Shown: positions 1 through 12,847, counted from the first letter of the stretch. The stretch: DNA of 64,000 nucleotides from Anadara kagoshimensis (GCA_021292105.1 CM037865.1:74785152-74849151); one strand, 5' to 3'. Numbers and translations: made by a program. The notes: generated by a model not told the origin, from the letters alone.

Positions 1-133
1 TTAGAGACGCAATGACTGCTAATACAACTGAACAGACACTAGATAAAATGACATAATAATGTCTAGTGAACATTATGGTTGTTATATGCTTTGGCGATTT
101 TAACCACTCCATATCTCCATATAGACCATTTAC

Positions 134-342
134 CTGATTTGCGTATTTTGGCCAGGTAAAAGGCAATCTTCCTGCAGGGTTGGAGTTCGAACCACTGCCG
201 CTTAAAACTCGATGAATTGCTTCCCCAGCAGACTGGGCGGGAAAGAAGCATTCCATTATTGCCAAAATTTTAGAGTCATCATGAATCCAAGTTATATTTA
301 ATGGACCGGCATTGAACAGCAACAAAACGATCGGGGTGTTAC
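134..342 (-). CDS. GH3-1 exon 9
   Basis: Phase 1 in, phase 0 out; 69 whole codons. Encodes the GH3 C-terminal alpha/beta domain with motifs NAGPLNITW, CFFPAQSAGEAI and NPAGRLPFTWPKY. Acceptor is TTTTTGGCAG|GT and donor CAAATCAG|GTAAAT. Three codons longer than exon 9 of GH3-2 because of a serine/asparagine-rich insertion (SGSGSNSN) before the PAGRLP motif. Confidence 0.9.
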
Positions 343-3300
343 CTGCCAAAAACAATTTGAAAGAGTTAATACTTAGTAGCATTCAAACATCAATACATAA
401 TTAATTTAAAGATGTTAATAATTAAAAACCGAGTTGTTCTTGATTTGAATTCATATATACAATAAAAAAACAGCACATTATCTTGTCTCCTGTCAGTTTG
501 AGATATTGTTTATGATATGGTAAATGACATTCAAAAGTGTGTAATGGTTTTTAAGGGATGTGCTTATTATGGTATCTAACTAAAAAAATGCTTGCCAATG
601 TCGGTTTATAGAGTTGTGAGCAAAACAGCACAGGGTATTTAAAAAGTTGTTTCTTCAAAATAAAGCGTATAATTGTTAGTTGTGCAATAATTTACCACTA
701 TACTGGATAACATCTTTTATCAACTGTGTTTGGTTGACGGGTAAATCCATTGTTCGTCTGTCATTATCCTCTGATTCGAGCTCCTGACCTTAATAAACAA
801 GTGTGAAATTATTAAATTGCTGAAAGTGTGAAAAACATGATTCAACTACAAGTTGGTTGGCAACAAAATGTCAATGTTTATGGATGGAAACATATTCTGT
901 AAGATACGAAACAAACCGAGTGGTCAGACATTTAAACACTTGCTTCATTAGGATTCGGTAAGACCTAAATTATGATGAACAGTCGATGAACGGGTAATTA
1001 TAAAAGAGCAAAAGTAAAAAAATTTACTACAGTGTCCATCCAAAGTCTGAAGTTAATCTATACATAAAATTATGGAAACTGATACTGATATTTTGAATAC
1101 ACAAAATGACAAGCTTACATTGGACAAAAATAAAGGAAACAAATTGTAACTGAAAAGACCATATCTTTGTCAATAGCAAACACAACCTACGAAAGCCTAT
1201 TAAGCTCATGAATAAAAAAAAATTAAAAGGCGTAATAACGAGAAATAAAGGCGTTATAATGCGAAAAAAGGCGTTATAACGCCTTTAGAAAGGCGTAATA
1301 ACGCGAATTGAAAGGCGTTATAACGCGAAATAAAGGCGTAATAACGCGAATTGAAAGGCGTTATAACGCGAATTAAAAGGCGTTATAACGCGAAATAAAG
1401 GCGTTATAACGCGAATTGAAAGGCGTTATAACGCGAAATAAAGGCGTAATAACGCGAAATAAAGGCATAATAACGCGAATTGAAAGGCGTTATAACGCGA
1501 ATTAAAAGGCGATATAACGCGAAATAAAGGCTTATTAACGCGAAGTTAAGATGCCTTCCATAATGATGTGGAGGTCCTGGGGTTTAATCTCTACCCCCCC
1601 CCCCCCCCACACACACACACACACACTTTACATACATATTAAAAGTGTGTGTGTGTTTCCTGCACAACTATATGTAATGTAATAAGCTGTTTTATATGTA
1701 TTTATTCTATGAAAATTAAAAAAAAAACTGCACATCATCCTGCGCTGAAATGAACATACTATTTCAGTAAAACAGAAAGAAAGGTTTCTTTTCAATGTTA
1801 AAGTGTTGTTTTTTCATAAAGAGTATCATTTTATATATGGGGATGGAAATCTTTTAAGTAATCTGAAATATAAACATTGATAAACATTGGCAATGTACAC
1901 ATAGCTTTTTATTAAAAAGTTCCTGTCCAATTGTCAATCGCTAACTTTTAACAATGATTAAATGACACTTGTGACATCTTAGTATGAATAGATCTACAGT
2001 TGCCTTAAGCTATTCAAACTAAAACCAATCTGTTTGTGGTGAGGGTTGTTAACATTCTCCAGGGAAGTGACTGCTCTATATATACACAAAAAGGCGTTAC
2101 GCCTTTTAATTCGCGTTATAATGCCTTTCGATTCGCGTTATTACGCCTTTCTAAAGGCGTTATTACGCCTTTATTTCGCGTTATAACGCCCTTTTTTCGC
2201 ATTATAACGCCTTTTTCGCGTTATTACGCCTTTTAATTTTTTTTATTCATGAGCTTAATAGGCTTTCGTAACAACCAAGGTGACGAAACAATAAAACATT
2301 TTGATCAATCAAACACACAAGAACAGAAAATACAAACAAATGCTTGGACTTTTTACGATAACACTGACCTCGAATTAGCACTTGATGTAATGAACATATG
2401 CTGTCCAGTGGTGTGGTTATAGTACTATTCGAGGACCCAAAACCCATTTTATTTTACATCCAGTGGTCCATAAATACGCACTAAGTACAAACTGCTGTAA
2501 ATATCTGTACACATTAATTCCATACCTGTTCCTAGACAAACAACTATGACGTCAGTAGCTGTTACCGCCGTTTTTATATCTTCTGCTCTATAATCTGTGC
2601 ACTTATTGTCCTTACATCCGGCGCCATATTTGGTGTTTGTAGCAAGCATTCTCAATCCATCTAGCGGAGTTGTAGTAAACCTTCGATCTATATCTGGACT
2701 ATAATTACCAAATAACTGTTCTGTATTGTTAGCCATTGGGCCTACAACCTGAAAAGGATATTTAATGTTTCACACATATAGTAAATATGCTCCGTGCGTG
2801 CTTCGTTGTCAGACATTCAAAGTTAAAGTAAAACAATCAGTATGAAGCTATATGATCTTGAAATGGACCAGCAAAACGACTATTCAGAGTCGTCACCAAA
2901 TGGCGGAAATGAATAGACAATATCCGAATATATTATTAGTCAAATTTTCATGTAAAACTGTTTTTACTGTCAGTTTTTAAATGTTAAGAAAGATGTGTGG
3001 CATAATAACCGTACTCCAAACAGCCAAAGATACAACACTTAACGGACAAAAAATTGTCATTACACGTATATATATCCACTGCGCATACAAAGCCAGCAGT
3101 GGATTATATTCATTGGTTTATGAAGTAACTATGTTTTCTATTTCCTGATTCAGTTCAATTGTTCCTTGAATTTGAATTGACTTTTTTCCGAAATGTTCCA
3201 AATACATATTTGTACAATTTTAGATCTATATAAGAATGCGGTGTCACCAAATGTTGGTTCCGCTGAACAATGCGTATCATTAGCAATCCATAGTTTCATG

Positions 3301-3945
3301 GCTTCATAGGATTAATGTATTGTTTTATTACAAATATAAGAAAAAAATACCATACCGCTATTGAATTATATCTTCTTTTTATCGGTAGAAATCCGTCGAG
3401 GTTTTTTAGAAGTACAAAGGACTTCATTGCAGCATTAAGGGCAATACGACGATGGTAATTACTCTGGATTAAGGTGGTATCAATGTAAGAATAGGGATTC
3501 ATATTTGGTGGGTCAAACTCTCCTAGTCTCATCCTAGTGTAGAATAAAGGCTTAACGTTCTCCAGAACAACAGACTTCTTTAATTTTCCTGCTTTAATGG
3601 CATCAACTAAAACAATTTGATCGACTTTACAATCCGTTCAATTAATATACACTAGGAATATATATATTCATACCGTTTTGAATACATTCAAACAGTTAGT
3701 CTGACGATTGAGAGAATAAGTTGGCTACATTTGCAAAATCACATTCGACCATTAAAATTCTAAGTTTTTATAAGTCTTAAATGGAAGAAAGAAATATGCA
3801 ATAGGAAAACGTTTACTTGTCAAGAGCCAACACGACCAATAAAACAGGCTCCACACAAAGCAAAGAAAACAGGCAAGACCAGAAGGACAAACACATATTG
3901 CGAACAATTATAAAAAGTAAATTAATTCAATCGCATGTTTTTTGT

Positions 3946-3983
<38 letters not shown>

Positions 3984-6900
3984 TATGGACATTGTAAGAC
4001 ATTGTAGTAAAAACATATAGTCAGAATACACATTAATTTACATATTCTGGCTGGTTTGCAAATCAGAGTTGTAAACACCTTGACAAGTGTACATTGCTTT
4101 CTGTTTAAATCTGTTAAGATATTGTTTGATATTAAAATTGTGGAATCTAGTTACACTATTTGCACTCAGTGCCAATTTCAAACTACATTGCACATTATAG
4201 GTACTTTGTGTTACCTGAATTGACATTCACACTAAATTGTTGTTCATAATCTAAATATTACTTACGCATGGAGAAATAGATTGGTTTCTTTAGATTTGTA
4301 GAGAGTTCCAAGTTACATCCGGCATTAACACACAGTGCTACGGTATCTATGGAGTTGTTCCGATAGTGAAAATAGTCTATAACATTCTCGATGGCGGCTT
4401 GGTCACTGACAACATACCCTTTAAATCCCCATTCTTTACGGAGTATATCTGTCAAAAGTCTCTTGTTTCCACACGCTGGTACGCCATTTATTCTACAGAA
4501 ATATCAATATTAAAATGAAACAGTACAAATGTATGGCTGTAGCTACATGTAGCTGTCATATAAACTTCTGTACAGTGAAAATAAAACATAAAACATCATA
4601 AAAGTTTAACTTTAAGTGAATCTGGTACCTGTATTATATTAAACAAGTTCATGAAGTAGCGTATGGTATTACAAACAGGTTCCAATTTACAATAAAAATT
4701 CTACATGTCTGGAATAATTAATTGTCTTTTTTCTCTATAGCCACATTACTCGACTTCATAATCAGCTCAATATCTGGAACTTTATAATAGTTTGGCCCAA
4801 ATATTGTTTTTCTTCGTTTTTGTCTTGCCTTGTCTTGCATGGTTGTTTTATTGTGTCACCGTGTTCTTGGCTGTAATTAGGCTGTAATTATTGTTGTTTT
4901 AAGTCATACATTTCACTTTTTTTATTAATTTGCCAATTAAAATGATTTGCTCTTACTTGTTAAAACTACACATAATGCTGTATGTTCCTGCTTCTACACA
5001 TTTTTTAAAAGCTGGTAGAAATGTCAACCTCCAGTCTCTCTCAGAAACCTGTTCAATACAAATCTCAGACGTTATTCTCTACACTATGTCAAAAAACAAA
5101 ACAAAACAAAACAAATTGTTTTTTGCAAATAATGAGATAAACATATATTGGGGTTGTTGGTCCATTCATTCCTGAAATAAGCATAATAACCTTTTCCAAA
5201 TGTGCATATGGAACAATGGCTGTAAAATAAGTAGGATGGTTGGTCAATTCAACAATAACAACCTTATTGGATGTTTTAATGAGTAATCCTTATATGTGTT
5301 TCTTTTCTTGTTTGGATGTTTTATCATTGCGTCGTGTTTCTAGTTCCGTTGGTTGTTACTAAGTAATGTTTTGTAACCCCCAATTATGTTTTACAGCAAT
5401 GTGTATAAGCATTGTGTCTATAATCGACAAATCTATATTTCGTTTAGAATATGTACATCAGTAATTTTGCAATATTTGTGGCGACATATACACGACTTAA
5501 CGTAATAAATTGTTTTTGGTCTTGTACTAATGTGCCCTTAAAATGACGTTTAGAGTGCTAGTGCAACTACCCCTAGTTACGCAGATAACCATTGTAGACT
5601 GCCGGTGTCAAATCAACCAGACAATACTTTTTATTTTGGCAATGGGTTCAAAAAGAAAATAGAGTAACAAATTACAATAAACGCTATCTATTCAACCTTA
5701 ATTATATTGTTGTAATACATTGCAGCAATGTCAGTATGTGTATAATATGGTCATATAAACCTAACTTACCACGGCATCAAAAGAAAATCTTGACACAGGT
5801 ATGTTTTCTGGTCCGCCATAAACATCAAAATGTTTACATCCAGCATTGGCTCTCACATACCGTGGATTTTCACCCTGCAACCCTGTCACAAAACTCTGAG
5901 CTAGAGAACCCGTCAGGAAAGGATCTTCTCCATAAGTCTCCTGAAACGCAATACAATTAACTGAATGTTTAACTAAACCCATACTAGTCTATTCTGTGTG
6001 CCATGTGCAACTAATCATCAGAACATTGCAATCAAACTGGAAATACTACAATATTGTTTTATGGCACGACCGGCTAAGACTGTTCTCATCGTCACAAACT
6101 GTTCTTTCTATTTCATTTCATTTTTAAAACTTTAATGTCATTCATTTAAATAAATGTGTTAGTGAATATAGGCCCCTAATTTTTTTTAATAAAAACTACG
6201 TATAATCATATTCAAAAACAAACATACTAATCCATGTCCGAATCACAATCCAGAAGCAAAGTAAAAACTTTGGAACTGACTTATCAACAATACTGTGATG
6301 ACGGCCATAAAACTTTTTGAACATAAAAACATAGCCATAAAATTACATCTTGTACTTGGAAGTGGGTCTTTAAGGATATAAACAATAAACACACCATTGA
6401 ATCAGAATCACTGATGCAAAGTTTTTCCTTCAGGCTTCTTCCATGTTCTTTACTGGTACCGATGATGGACTAAATTACATGTATTTCATATATTTCAAAA
6501 CTATTATGATTTGTAAACGACGTATTATTTGGTGACTTCATCTTTGGCTAAGTACATGTTATGCAGTATGCAGCTACTGTAGCTTCTATATTTTATATTC
6601 TGTTGTATACTAACCTGATTTCTACCCCAGAGTGGATGTCTCATTATGTTAATTACTGGACTAAAACAGCTGATTCCCTTATGATCTCCATACTGGCCAC
6701 TTTTAACATAGCCATTGTATTTACCTCTAACTTCCATAGACGTGGCTTGTGCTACCCTCTTTACAACATGACGACTGAAACAAAGATACCCAATAGTTCT
6801 TAATATTATATTATTTTATGGATAATATTTGCATGTCAGAAAATGCCCGTTGAGTCCATTGAGACTTATTATTTTTTGAATGAGTGTTAAAAGGTTCAAG

Positions 6901-8845
6901 GACCGCTGTGTTTTAAATAAGCGCAATCCAATAGTACATTAACCACTAGACACGATTTCAGATCTCGTCTATAATTGGAGGTTTTATACCATATAAGTGG
7001 TATATGATGTTTATTTTGTTTTATCTTGTCTTGCTTCATGTTTTTGTTTCTTCGTTTTAGATCACATTGGTTATTCCCAAGCGGTTTTTTCTGCTACAAT
7101 TTCACATCAATAGCCTAGTAATTATTTAAATAAGTCAGTTTTCTCTTGCATTGTCTATTTTATGCTACTACCGCATGGCTCATATGTTTTGTTAGTATTT
7201 AAGTAAGAAGGTTATAAAATATGTCTGATAGACTAGAAGAAACTGCATTGTAATGATCACATTGGTCATTGTCAATTTGTTTTGTAAATAAGGTGCTTAC
7301 CCTTCCGGAGTACCCGACCTCATGATTACTTCCCTGGTGGAGGTTCATGTGTTTAACCTAACTTGTAATTTTCAAAGTTTTTACTTTGCTTCTGGATTGC
7401 AATTCAGTCATGGATTAGTATGTTTGTTTTTGATTACACAAAAGTTAAGATCAATTAGAGGTTACATGTTTCAATGTTTTTGTCATGATTTGCCTTATTT
7501 GAGATCGTTGGAAAACACACAGGTGATTGTTATCCGAGTTACTTTGTTTTAAACCGTCTATTTGTTACTCATTTCTAAACAAATAGACAGTTTAAACTGA
7601 GTTGTCTTATACATGTAATATGATAATTAATACGTTCACTTAAATTATATAAAGAAATTAACTAATTAGTTAATTAACTTTTACAAATTAAGCCTATCAA
7701 TTGTTTAAAGTCCATTTACATAAATGCAATATTTTTTTAATATTTATTCCTAATCTCACTGAGCTACTATACTACAGTTCTGAGAAACAATATATCACCA
7801 CATTGAAGATGTAAATGGTTATTTATTACACGTAATTAAGGTAAAAACAAGACAGATGACGCTTATAGTCAAAATAAAACGTCAATGGTTTTTGTAGATA
7901 TGTCTGAGTGACCGTATAATAGATGATGTCGAGTATACTATAGACGGTAAAAAAAGTCAACACATGACTGGTTTTTATAGAGATATATGATATCAAATGA
8001 ATGTTGCATAAAAATCATTTAAGTTCAGAGTTAATAGACACCATTTGGTGTATATATGTGTAGCTCGCACTCCATAGTCGGCTTGTACACAACAAACGTC
8101 ATAAATGGAGGAACATTTTTTTTTTAAATGAATACAGTACTGGTGCAAACAAAGTGGCAAAATGTATGAACCACGTGTTTCCAATAGTTCTAAAGTCTTT
8201 AAATAGTTTTATTGTGAATGTTTGTCTCATGCTTTATGGTCATCTAATCGGACATCATGTGCAGAATTTAGAACCTTTCTTTTTGGTAAATATTCAAAAT
8301 TCTGTACACGACATATTTATTGTAGAAGACATTAAATAAAAACAAACATACCAATCAATGTCAACCACAATCCAAAGGCAAAGTGAAAACTTTGAAGTTG
8401 GCAAATTAAATGAAATACGCGAACTTCCACCAGTGAAGTGAGACCGGGTGCTTCGGAAGGTAAGTATCTCCTGTTTAGCTATCTACACGCGTAACGCGTG
8501 TAATAAAAATTGGAAACTGAAGGAACATGGAATTAATAAATACCTAAATGAAGCAGCTAGTCCTAGGGCTTGAGGAAACGAGGTCGCTGGTCCGGAAGTT
8601 CCATCTCCTCTCAAGCATTCCGTATTCCAACTTTTTGGTCCTATATTTAATCTTGGTATCCCTGGGGCCGGACTGGCGTTTGGTCCAGACCCACCTTTAC
8701 TCATCTGGACCATTATTTCTTCCAAAGTCAACCTGTTGACAAGATCGTCCACACGTACATCCCATGATAAAGATGTGTTCCTAAACGGGTAGTCCGACTT
8801 AAAAAGTGGGAGAAACAACAAAAATAATACAACTTCTATCCGCAT
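134..8845 (-). CDS. GH3-1: secreted glycoside hydrolase family 3, beta-xylosidase-like (partial, exons 1-9)
   Basis: Predicted to hydrolyse terminal beta-linked xylose or glucose residues from plant or algal polysaccharides, outside the cell or in digestive vacuoles. Nine exons join in frame to 576 codons: 8845-8544, 6774-6615, 5940-5770, 5048-4957, 4492-4266, 3606-3356, 2748-2526, 788-696, 342-134. Residues 1-17 form a hydrophobic signal peptide followed by DYPFRNTSL. GH3 hallmarks seen: WGRNQETYGEDP, NAGCKHF (K190, H191), MCSFN, and VVSDQAAIE with presumed nucleophile D272; ESEDNDR in exon 8 is the expected acid/base region. The start is the ATG at 8845; the GTG nine bases upstream is not a normal start. 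The fibronectin III-like C-terminus lies beyond the left edge. Intron positions match GH3-2. Family assignment is firm; substrate is inferred. Confidence 0.9.
696..788 (-). CDS. GH3-1 exon 8
   Basis: Small exon with ELESEDNDRRTMDLP, matching the E-x-E-x-x-D-R segment that in GH3 xylosidases carries the catalytic acid/base glutamate. Donor AGTG|GTAAAT. One codon longer than its GH3-2 counterpart. Too small to show as a clear open frame; found by alignment to the paralogue. Confidence 0.85.
1190..2268. mobile_element. TA-flanked DNA transposon/MITE with palindromic tandem units in both arms
   Basis: The outer ends are inverted copies: CGAAAGCCTATTAAGCTCAT on the left and its reverse complement on the right, each bounded by a TA dinucleotide (1188-1189 and 2269-2270), as expected for a Tc1/mariner-type target duplication. 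Just inside, both arms hold about 20-bp tandem units built on the perfect palindrome GGCGTTATAACGCC (about 1230-1540 left, about 2090-2240 right, opposite orientation). The centre has no transposase frame, so the element is non-autonomous. Superfamily is inferred only from the TA flanks. Confidence 0.75.
1593..1626. repeat. Poly-C/(CA)n microsatellite
   Basis: A run of cytosines followed by about ten CA dinucleotides in the centre of the palindromic-unit transposon. Confidence 0.9.
2526..2748 (-). CDS. GH3-1 exon 7
   Basis: Begins VVGPMANNTEQLFGNYSP, the start of the GH3 C-terminal domain, and ends VVCLGTG. Acceptor TTTTCAG|GTTGTAGG, donor GGAACAG|GTATGG. In GH3-2 this same acceptor is the seed of a 75-bp minisatellite; here it is single-copy. 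Confidence 0.93.
3356..3606 (-). CDS. GH3-1 exon 6
   Basis: Encodes the linker from the TIM barrel to the second domain: FYTRMRLGEFDPP, then AAMKSFVLLKN, a GH3 signature (…SxVLLKN…). 251 bases, identical in length and phase to GH3-2 exon 6. Donor GCG|GTATGG. Confidence 0.93.
4266..4492 (-). CDS. GH3-1 exon 5 (catalytic nucleophile exon)
   Basis: INGVPACGN, then RKEWGFKGYVVSDQAAIEN with the presumed nucleophile Asp (D272), then CVNAGCNLEL. 227 bases, same as the paralogue. The residue after the SD pair is Q here and E in GH3-2, instead of the C or W common in microbial and plant GH3 enzymes. Confidence 0.95.
4957..5048 (-). CDS. GH3-1 exon 4
   Basis: Short exon reading SERDWRLTFLPAF then AGTYSIMCSFN, the GH3 'SVMCSYN' region. 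Donor AACAA|GTAAGA. The matching junction in GH3-2 is the seed of a 40-bp, 23-copy array; here it is unique. Confidence 0.92.
5770..5940 (-). CDS. GH3-1 exon 3
   Basis: ETYGEDPFLTG followed by NAGCKHFDVYGGPEN: the conserved GH3 K-H pair that contacts substrate. 57 codons, phase 0 at both ends. Acceptor CGTTTCAG|GAG, donor GCCGTG|GTAAGT. Confidence 0.95.
6615..6774 (-). CDS. GH3-1 exon 2
   Basis: Encodes the barrel segment ending CFSPVINIMRHPLWGRNQ (GH3 'SPVINI.R.PLWGR' motif). Donor AATCAG|GTTAGT; 160 bases as in GH3-2, where this donor is the seed of a 56-bp array. Confidence 0.94.
8544..8845 (-). CDS. GH3-1 exon 1
   Basis: Starts MRIEVVLFLLFLPLFKS, a signal peptide, then the mature N-terminus DYPFRNTSLSW and RVDDLVNRLTLEEI, typical of animal and plant GH3 beta-xylosidases. 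Ends TSFPQALGLAASF with phase 2 donor AG|GTATTT. A TATAAAAG motif lies about 15 bases upstream of the ATG, too close to place the transcription start between them without a further 5' exon. Confidence 0.9.
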
Positions 8846-8859
8846 GTTGTGCACTTCTT

Positions 8860-11800
8860 TTATAAGGAAAGAAAATGTGTGAATGCTCTGCTTACATAAT
8901 TCCTATAAAAACACGCCTTATTCAGTCGGTTGATGATAGATTATAAAGCATGTGATATTTCCTTATAAATGCATGCCCAAAATTTACATATTTAAACCGT
9001 GTTGTTTTACTATCACATGTATTTTGATATATAAGTATGGAGCAAGTCAAGTGGAACGTGATGGATTGTCTTTACTTATGTCTATTTACATTAAACATAT
9101 CATACGCTTATAGGGTTTTTTCAAATGAAAAAGTGACAATTATGATAAAGTTATTGTTGGTGAGAGAGACGTACTATAAATATTGGGTTCTATGGAAAAA
9201 ATCACTTGTATGAGAACAAAACAGTGCAAGGAAAAACCCACATTGAAAACCGGACACCTTAATATATTTCTGCAGTAATAGGATTGTTATAAGGAAAGGC
9301 TTTCGTGGTGCTTGGGAAACCCCTCTCGAAGGACCTTAAACATGCCCATATTAATCCAATGGTGGTTTAGGACCAAATCCCTCATAAAGGACACCAAACA
9401 CCTTAACAATTAAAACAAACCCTTATTTTACCAAACGATAAAAAAGGATAAGCTGCATATCCGAGTTATTTAGGGAGATTTGGTTTACATATTAGTATAT
9501 AGGTGAGGTACCGGTACAAAACAACTTATTGCAGGGCCAAGTTGTTTCCACTGCCGCAAAAGCCATTTATTTCCTTGGACAATGTTTGCACCAAAGTATC
9601 TGTGACATGTACTTGTTGGTCATGGCTAGTGTCAAGCACCTGTTATTCACCTGCAAATTTTTTCACTTCTGAGGCTGCACACACACTGTTCTATACTATT
9701 GTAACGCAAGCATATTTATTTTATTAGATGGTTCTTAAGTTATGCATACCTGGTTCATAAGGAAAAACTTATGGAACTAGATTCGTGAACAAACAGAAAA
9801 TTTGGTATGTAAAATAGAATGTATTACTGAAATTATCTTTTATCTAGTTGAATATGTTTATTATGAACCTTCATGATGCTTGCAATAGTTTGCATAATGA
9901 CACCAGTATTTCATATTAATTTGAGTCAATTGTATGACAGGAAGTATTTGCTGCATGATCAGCCAGATCTAGGTCTACTGTTAGCAATGCTACTTATATC
10001 ACTTAGCCAGAGTCAAAGTGTATGAAATATGAGACAAGTATTTTACGAGAAGCATGTATATCTAGTTTTGATAACTGACCAATCAATCTCATAAAATATA
10101 CACAAATATATGTAAGCAAAGTCATACAACAAGCACGCTAATCTAGTTCCAACAAATGTTCAGAATGTTTCCAATAACATGTTAGAACATATTTTAAAAT
10201 AAACATATACCATTTTACTTACTACACAAGACTGTAAGGTCATGTTCTACACAGATATATTTCATCAAGTCTTCTTCCCTATTAGTATATCTATTTATTA
10301 TTTTTATACTATTTTGATTACACATATTATGATGCCTTGCCTGTAGTATTAAGAAGATTTAAAATCGACCAAAATGTTTTAAGATTAATAACTTGCTAAG
10401 CTAAGAACAATACTTTTCAATAACCAATTACACATTATACCAGGACTAGATGGCAATTTCAGATTACAATTCCTCATCAGTTGTGCTGGTCCAAAATCAT
10501 GAAACCAAAATTTCTGAAAAGGGTTGCAAAAATATATAAGAGAAAATGGAATATTGAAGTATAGTGCATTATCACTATAGCAAGACAAATCCCAAGATTG
10601 AACCTTCAAGGATGTGTGTTACAGAGCATCTTGTAACAACTGGTGATTAGATACACATGTCCAAAGATGAAACTTTCAAGGGAATGTAAATGGGTCTTGT
10701 AATACCTGGTGACGGGATATATATTTAGGCAAGACAAACCCCAAGATGCACTCTCAATGGCTGTAAAAGAGGGGCTTTAAACATGTGGTGACCTGATACA
10801 TACATATTGTGGCAAAGCAACTAAAAGATGGAACTCTCGAGGGTTATCTAAAACACCTGTTGTCTATGTACACACATAAAACTATGCAAAATTCATCCAT
10901 AGACACTTGAGCTGAGATTGAAGGACATATTAATAGAGAGACAGAGTCAAAAAAAGAGAGAAGTGGGGTAATAGTGTCCAAATCAAGATTCTTTCACTTA
11001 TATTGAGGTGGTAGTAATGGGATTGTGGAGGAAACCAGAGTAACTTTAGAAAATAACCAAGCTTCAGATCAAATAAAAATATTTTATTAATGGCTCATGC
11101 TCTACCTCAGAACTTGTATAAATCCATAGCATTAAAATGCATTGAGTAGAAATGCATTGAGTAGAAAAGATTAGAAAACAAAGTAAGTTTTTACCATCTT
11201 TATTTGAGTACTACATGTACATTAGTGACAACAGATGGTGTATTGTAAAACCCAAAACAAATATAATGTGTTCCACTCTCATATAAAAAATGTAACATTT
11301 ATATAAAAATAACATTGCAAGTAAATCAACAAAATATAATGCACCAACAAATGCTGCTTATAGCATAAAAATAAACTATATAAATCAGATTTAGAGATCC
11401 TTGATTACATCATAGTCAGTCTGCAAACAAGTAAACATAGCTCATTTGAAAATTGAACTTCATATTTTTAAGGTGTAAACAAATGAAAAAGTGCTAAAAT
11501 TGATCAAAATTTGAAATATTCTACATGTATTTTATGAACCTATAAATAATTGAAACAAAATTTCTTCAATAACAGTTATTATTTAGAAATATTATGTAAC
11601 TATGTACATGTATCTTATTAATCCATGAACAATTGAAAATAAAAATTGCTCAATCACAAACTAAACTATTCAGAAATATTATGCATGTATCTTACGAACC
11701 TTCAGATAATGAAATTAAAAATTGTCTAATCATAATGAAAATACATGTAAATTTGTTTATATGTAAACCTGCTTTCACATCAAAACCAAAATGTATGGCG

Positions 11801-12740
11801 ACAGGTATCTTAAACATGATTCCACAAATAAAATAAGACATTATAACATACATCTCATCTCCTCATTTGCTTTTCTCTTGATTCAATGTCATACAACTCA
11901 CTTTTCCATCCACTGACTGACGGCTGTGTAAATATTTGATCTTGTTACTCACATCATGACATGTACTAGCCCAAAAATCATTTTATAAACAAAGAGTCAA
12001 ACAAATAGACAGGAATGTACAAGGAATCCATTAATTCTACCAATCATTTACTGGTACATGCTGTTTATAAATACAGCTATCCCTCAATTAAATTAAGGAC
12101 CAATAACCATAACAATAGTATAAAAGTACATGTATAAAAACAATGTTAATAATAAAACAAGTTTGAGAGAGATTCATAAAAAGCAATATCTAATTATCCA
12201 CTTGAATCCTTTTAAAGGATTTATTCCTATTTGATTTAAAATATAAGCAGGTCCTATACTGATGATGAAGAACAATTATCATGAATAGAAATGTCCAAGC
12301 TAATGACATAACTTGAAGCCATCAATACATATTACAATGAATCTCATCAAAGGAAATCATTTAAGAAAAATGTTATTCTACTATCATCAGTGTTCAACTT
12401 TGTTTACTCCGGTTATGGGAATATTCAACTACAGAGCAATTTTAACTTCAATGGAATATCACCATTTGCATGGAAAACATCAAAATGTCCAAATCCAATA
12501 GAAGCAAATAGTTTTGTGCAACATATTGTCAATTGTGTGGACCTCTCTGAACTTTATACCAGTTTTAAGTTAGACAATGACTATGAGGAAGATTTCCATT
12601 CAAAAATTGTCTTTTCCACAGAAAGATTATATTATGCTAAACAGGAAACTGTTCCCACTGGAATGATTCATAAAACAGTCCTCCATAGCTCTGGTTTATA
12701 ACATTAATATTTATATTTGTCACCCACGATTTTATTCATC
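8860..12740. other. Intergenic stretch between GH3-1 (5' end) and GH3-2 (3' end)
   Basis: AT-rich DNA with no supported gene. It should hold the GH3-1 promoter on the left and the GH3-2 3' UTR on the right; an AATAAA on the minus strand lies 11 bases after the GH3-2 stop (12731-12736). A plus-strand frame of 103 codons at 12390-12701 overlaps this 3' region but has no recognisable domain. Diverged tandem units occur at about 10560-10870. Confidence 0.6.
10560..10870. repeat. Diverged tandem repeat, about 95-bp units
   Basis: Three to four degenerate units share 'gcaagacaaaccccaagatg...', a central 'tcaagg' segment and 'acctggtga' followed by a short AT-rich stretch. Old and imperfect. Confidence 0.5.
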
Positions 12741-12746
12741 TTGTTC

Positions 12747-12847
12747 CTAAACTGAATTTTTAATTAATATTACTCCTTCCACAATATTAGATCCAACATT
12801 CCTCTTCTGATGTGGCTGCTGTCCTCCTACATACAGTTTTATCCTAC
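12747..12847 (-). CDS. GH3-2 exon 12 (C-terminus)
   Basis: Encodes the last FnIII strands: KLYVGGQQPHQKRNVGSN then a hydrophobic strand and a TAG stop. Acceptor TTTTTAATAG|GTAGG in phase 1, which fits the exon 11 donor 4.7 kb away. Found by phase and motif match; too short to stand out as an open frame. Confidence 0.88.

Larger units (their letters stand above)
789..2525. other. GH3-1 intron 7
   Basis: Contains the 1079-bp palindromic-unit transposon (1190-2268), a poly-C/(CA)n microsatellite near 1593-1626, and otherwise AT-rich DNA with no recognisable gene. The paralogous intron in GH3-2 (25189-25698) has no such insertion. Confidence 0.75.
2749..8543. other. GH3-1 introns 1-6
   Basis: These introns (6775-8543, 5941-6614, 5049-5769, 4493-4956, 3607-4265, 2749-3355) are AT-rich and hold no gene and, unlike GH3-2, no minisatellite at any splice junction. 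A poly-T tract of more than 30 bases sits near 3951-3982 in intron 5. A diverged direct repeat of about 70 bp is shared between 6216-6290 and 8340-8410. Confidence 0.7.

Noticed and set aside
12390-12701. 103-codon plus-strand frame
   Set aside because: No recognisable domain, no splice or start evidence, and it overlaps the likely 3' UTR of GH3-2 on the other strand.
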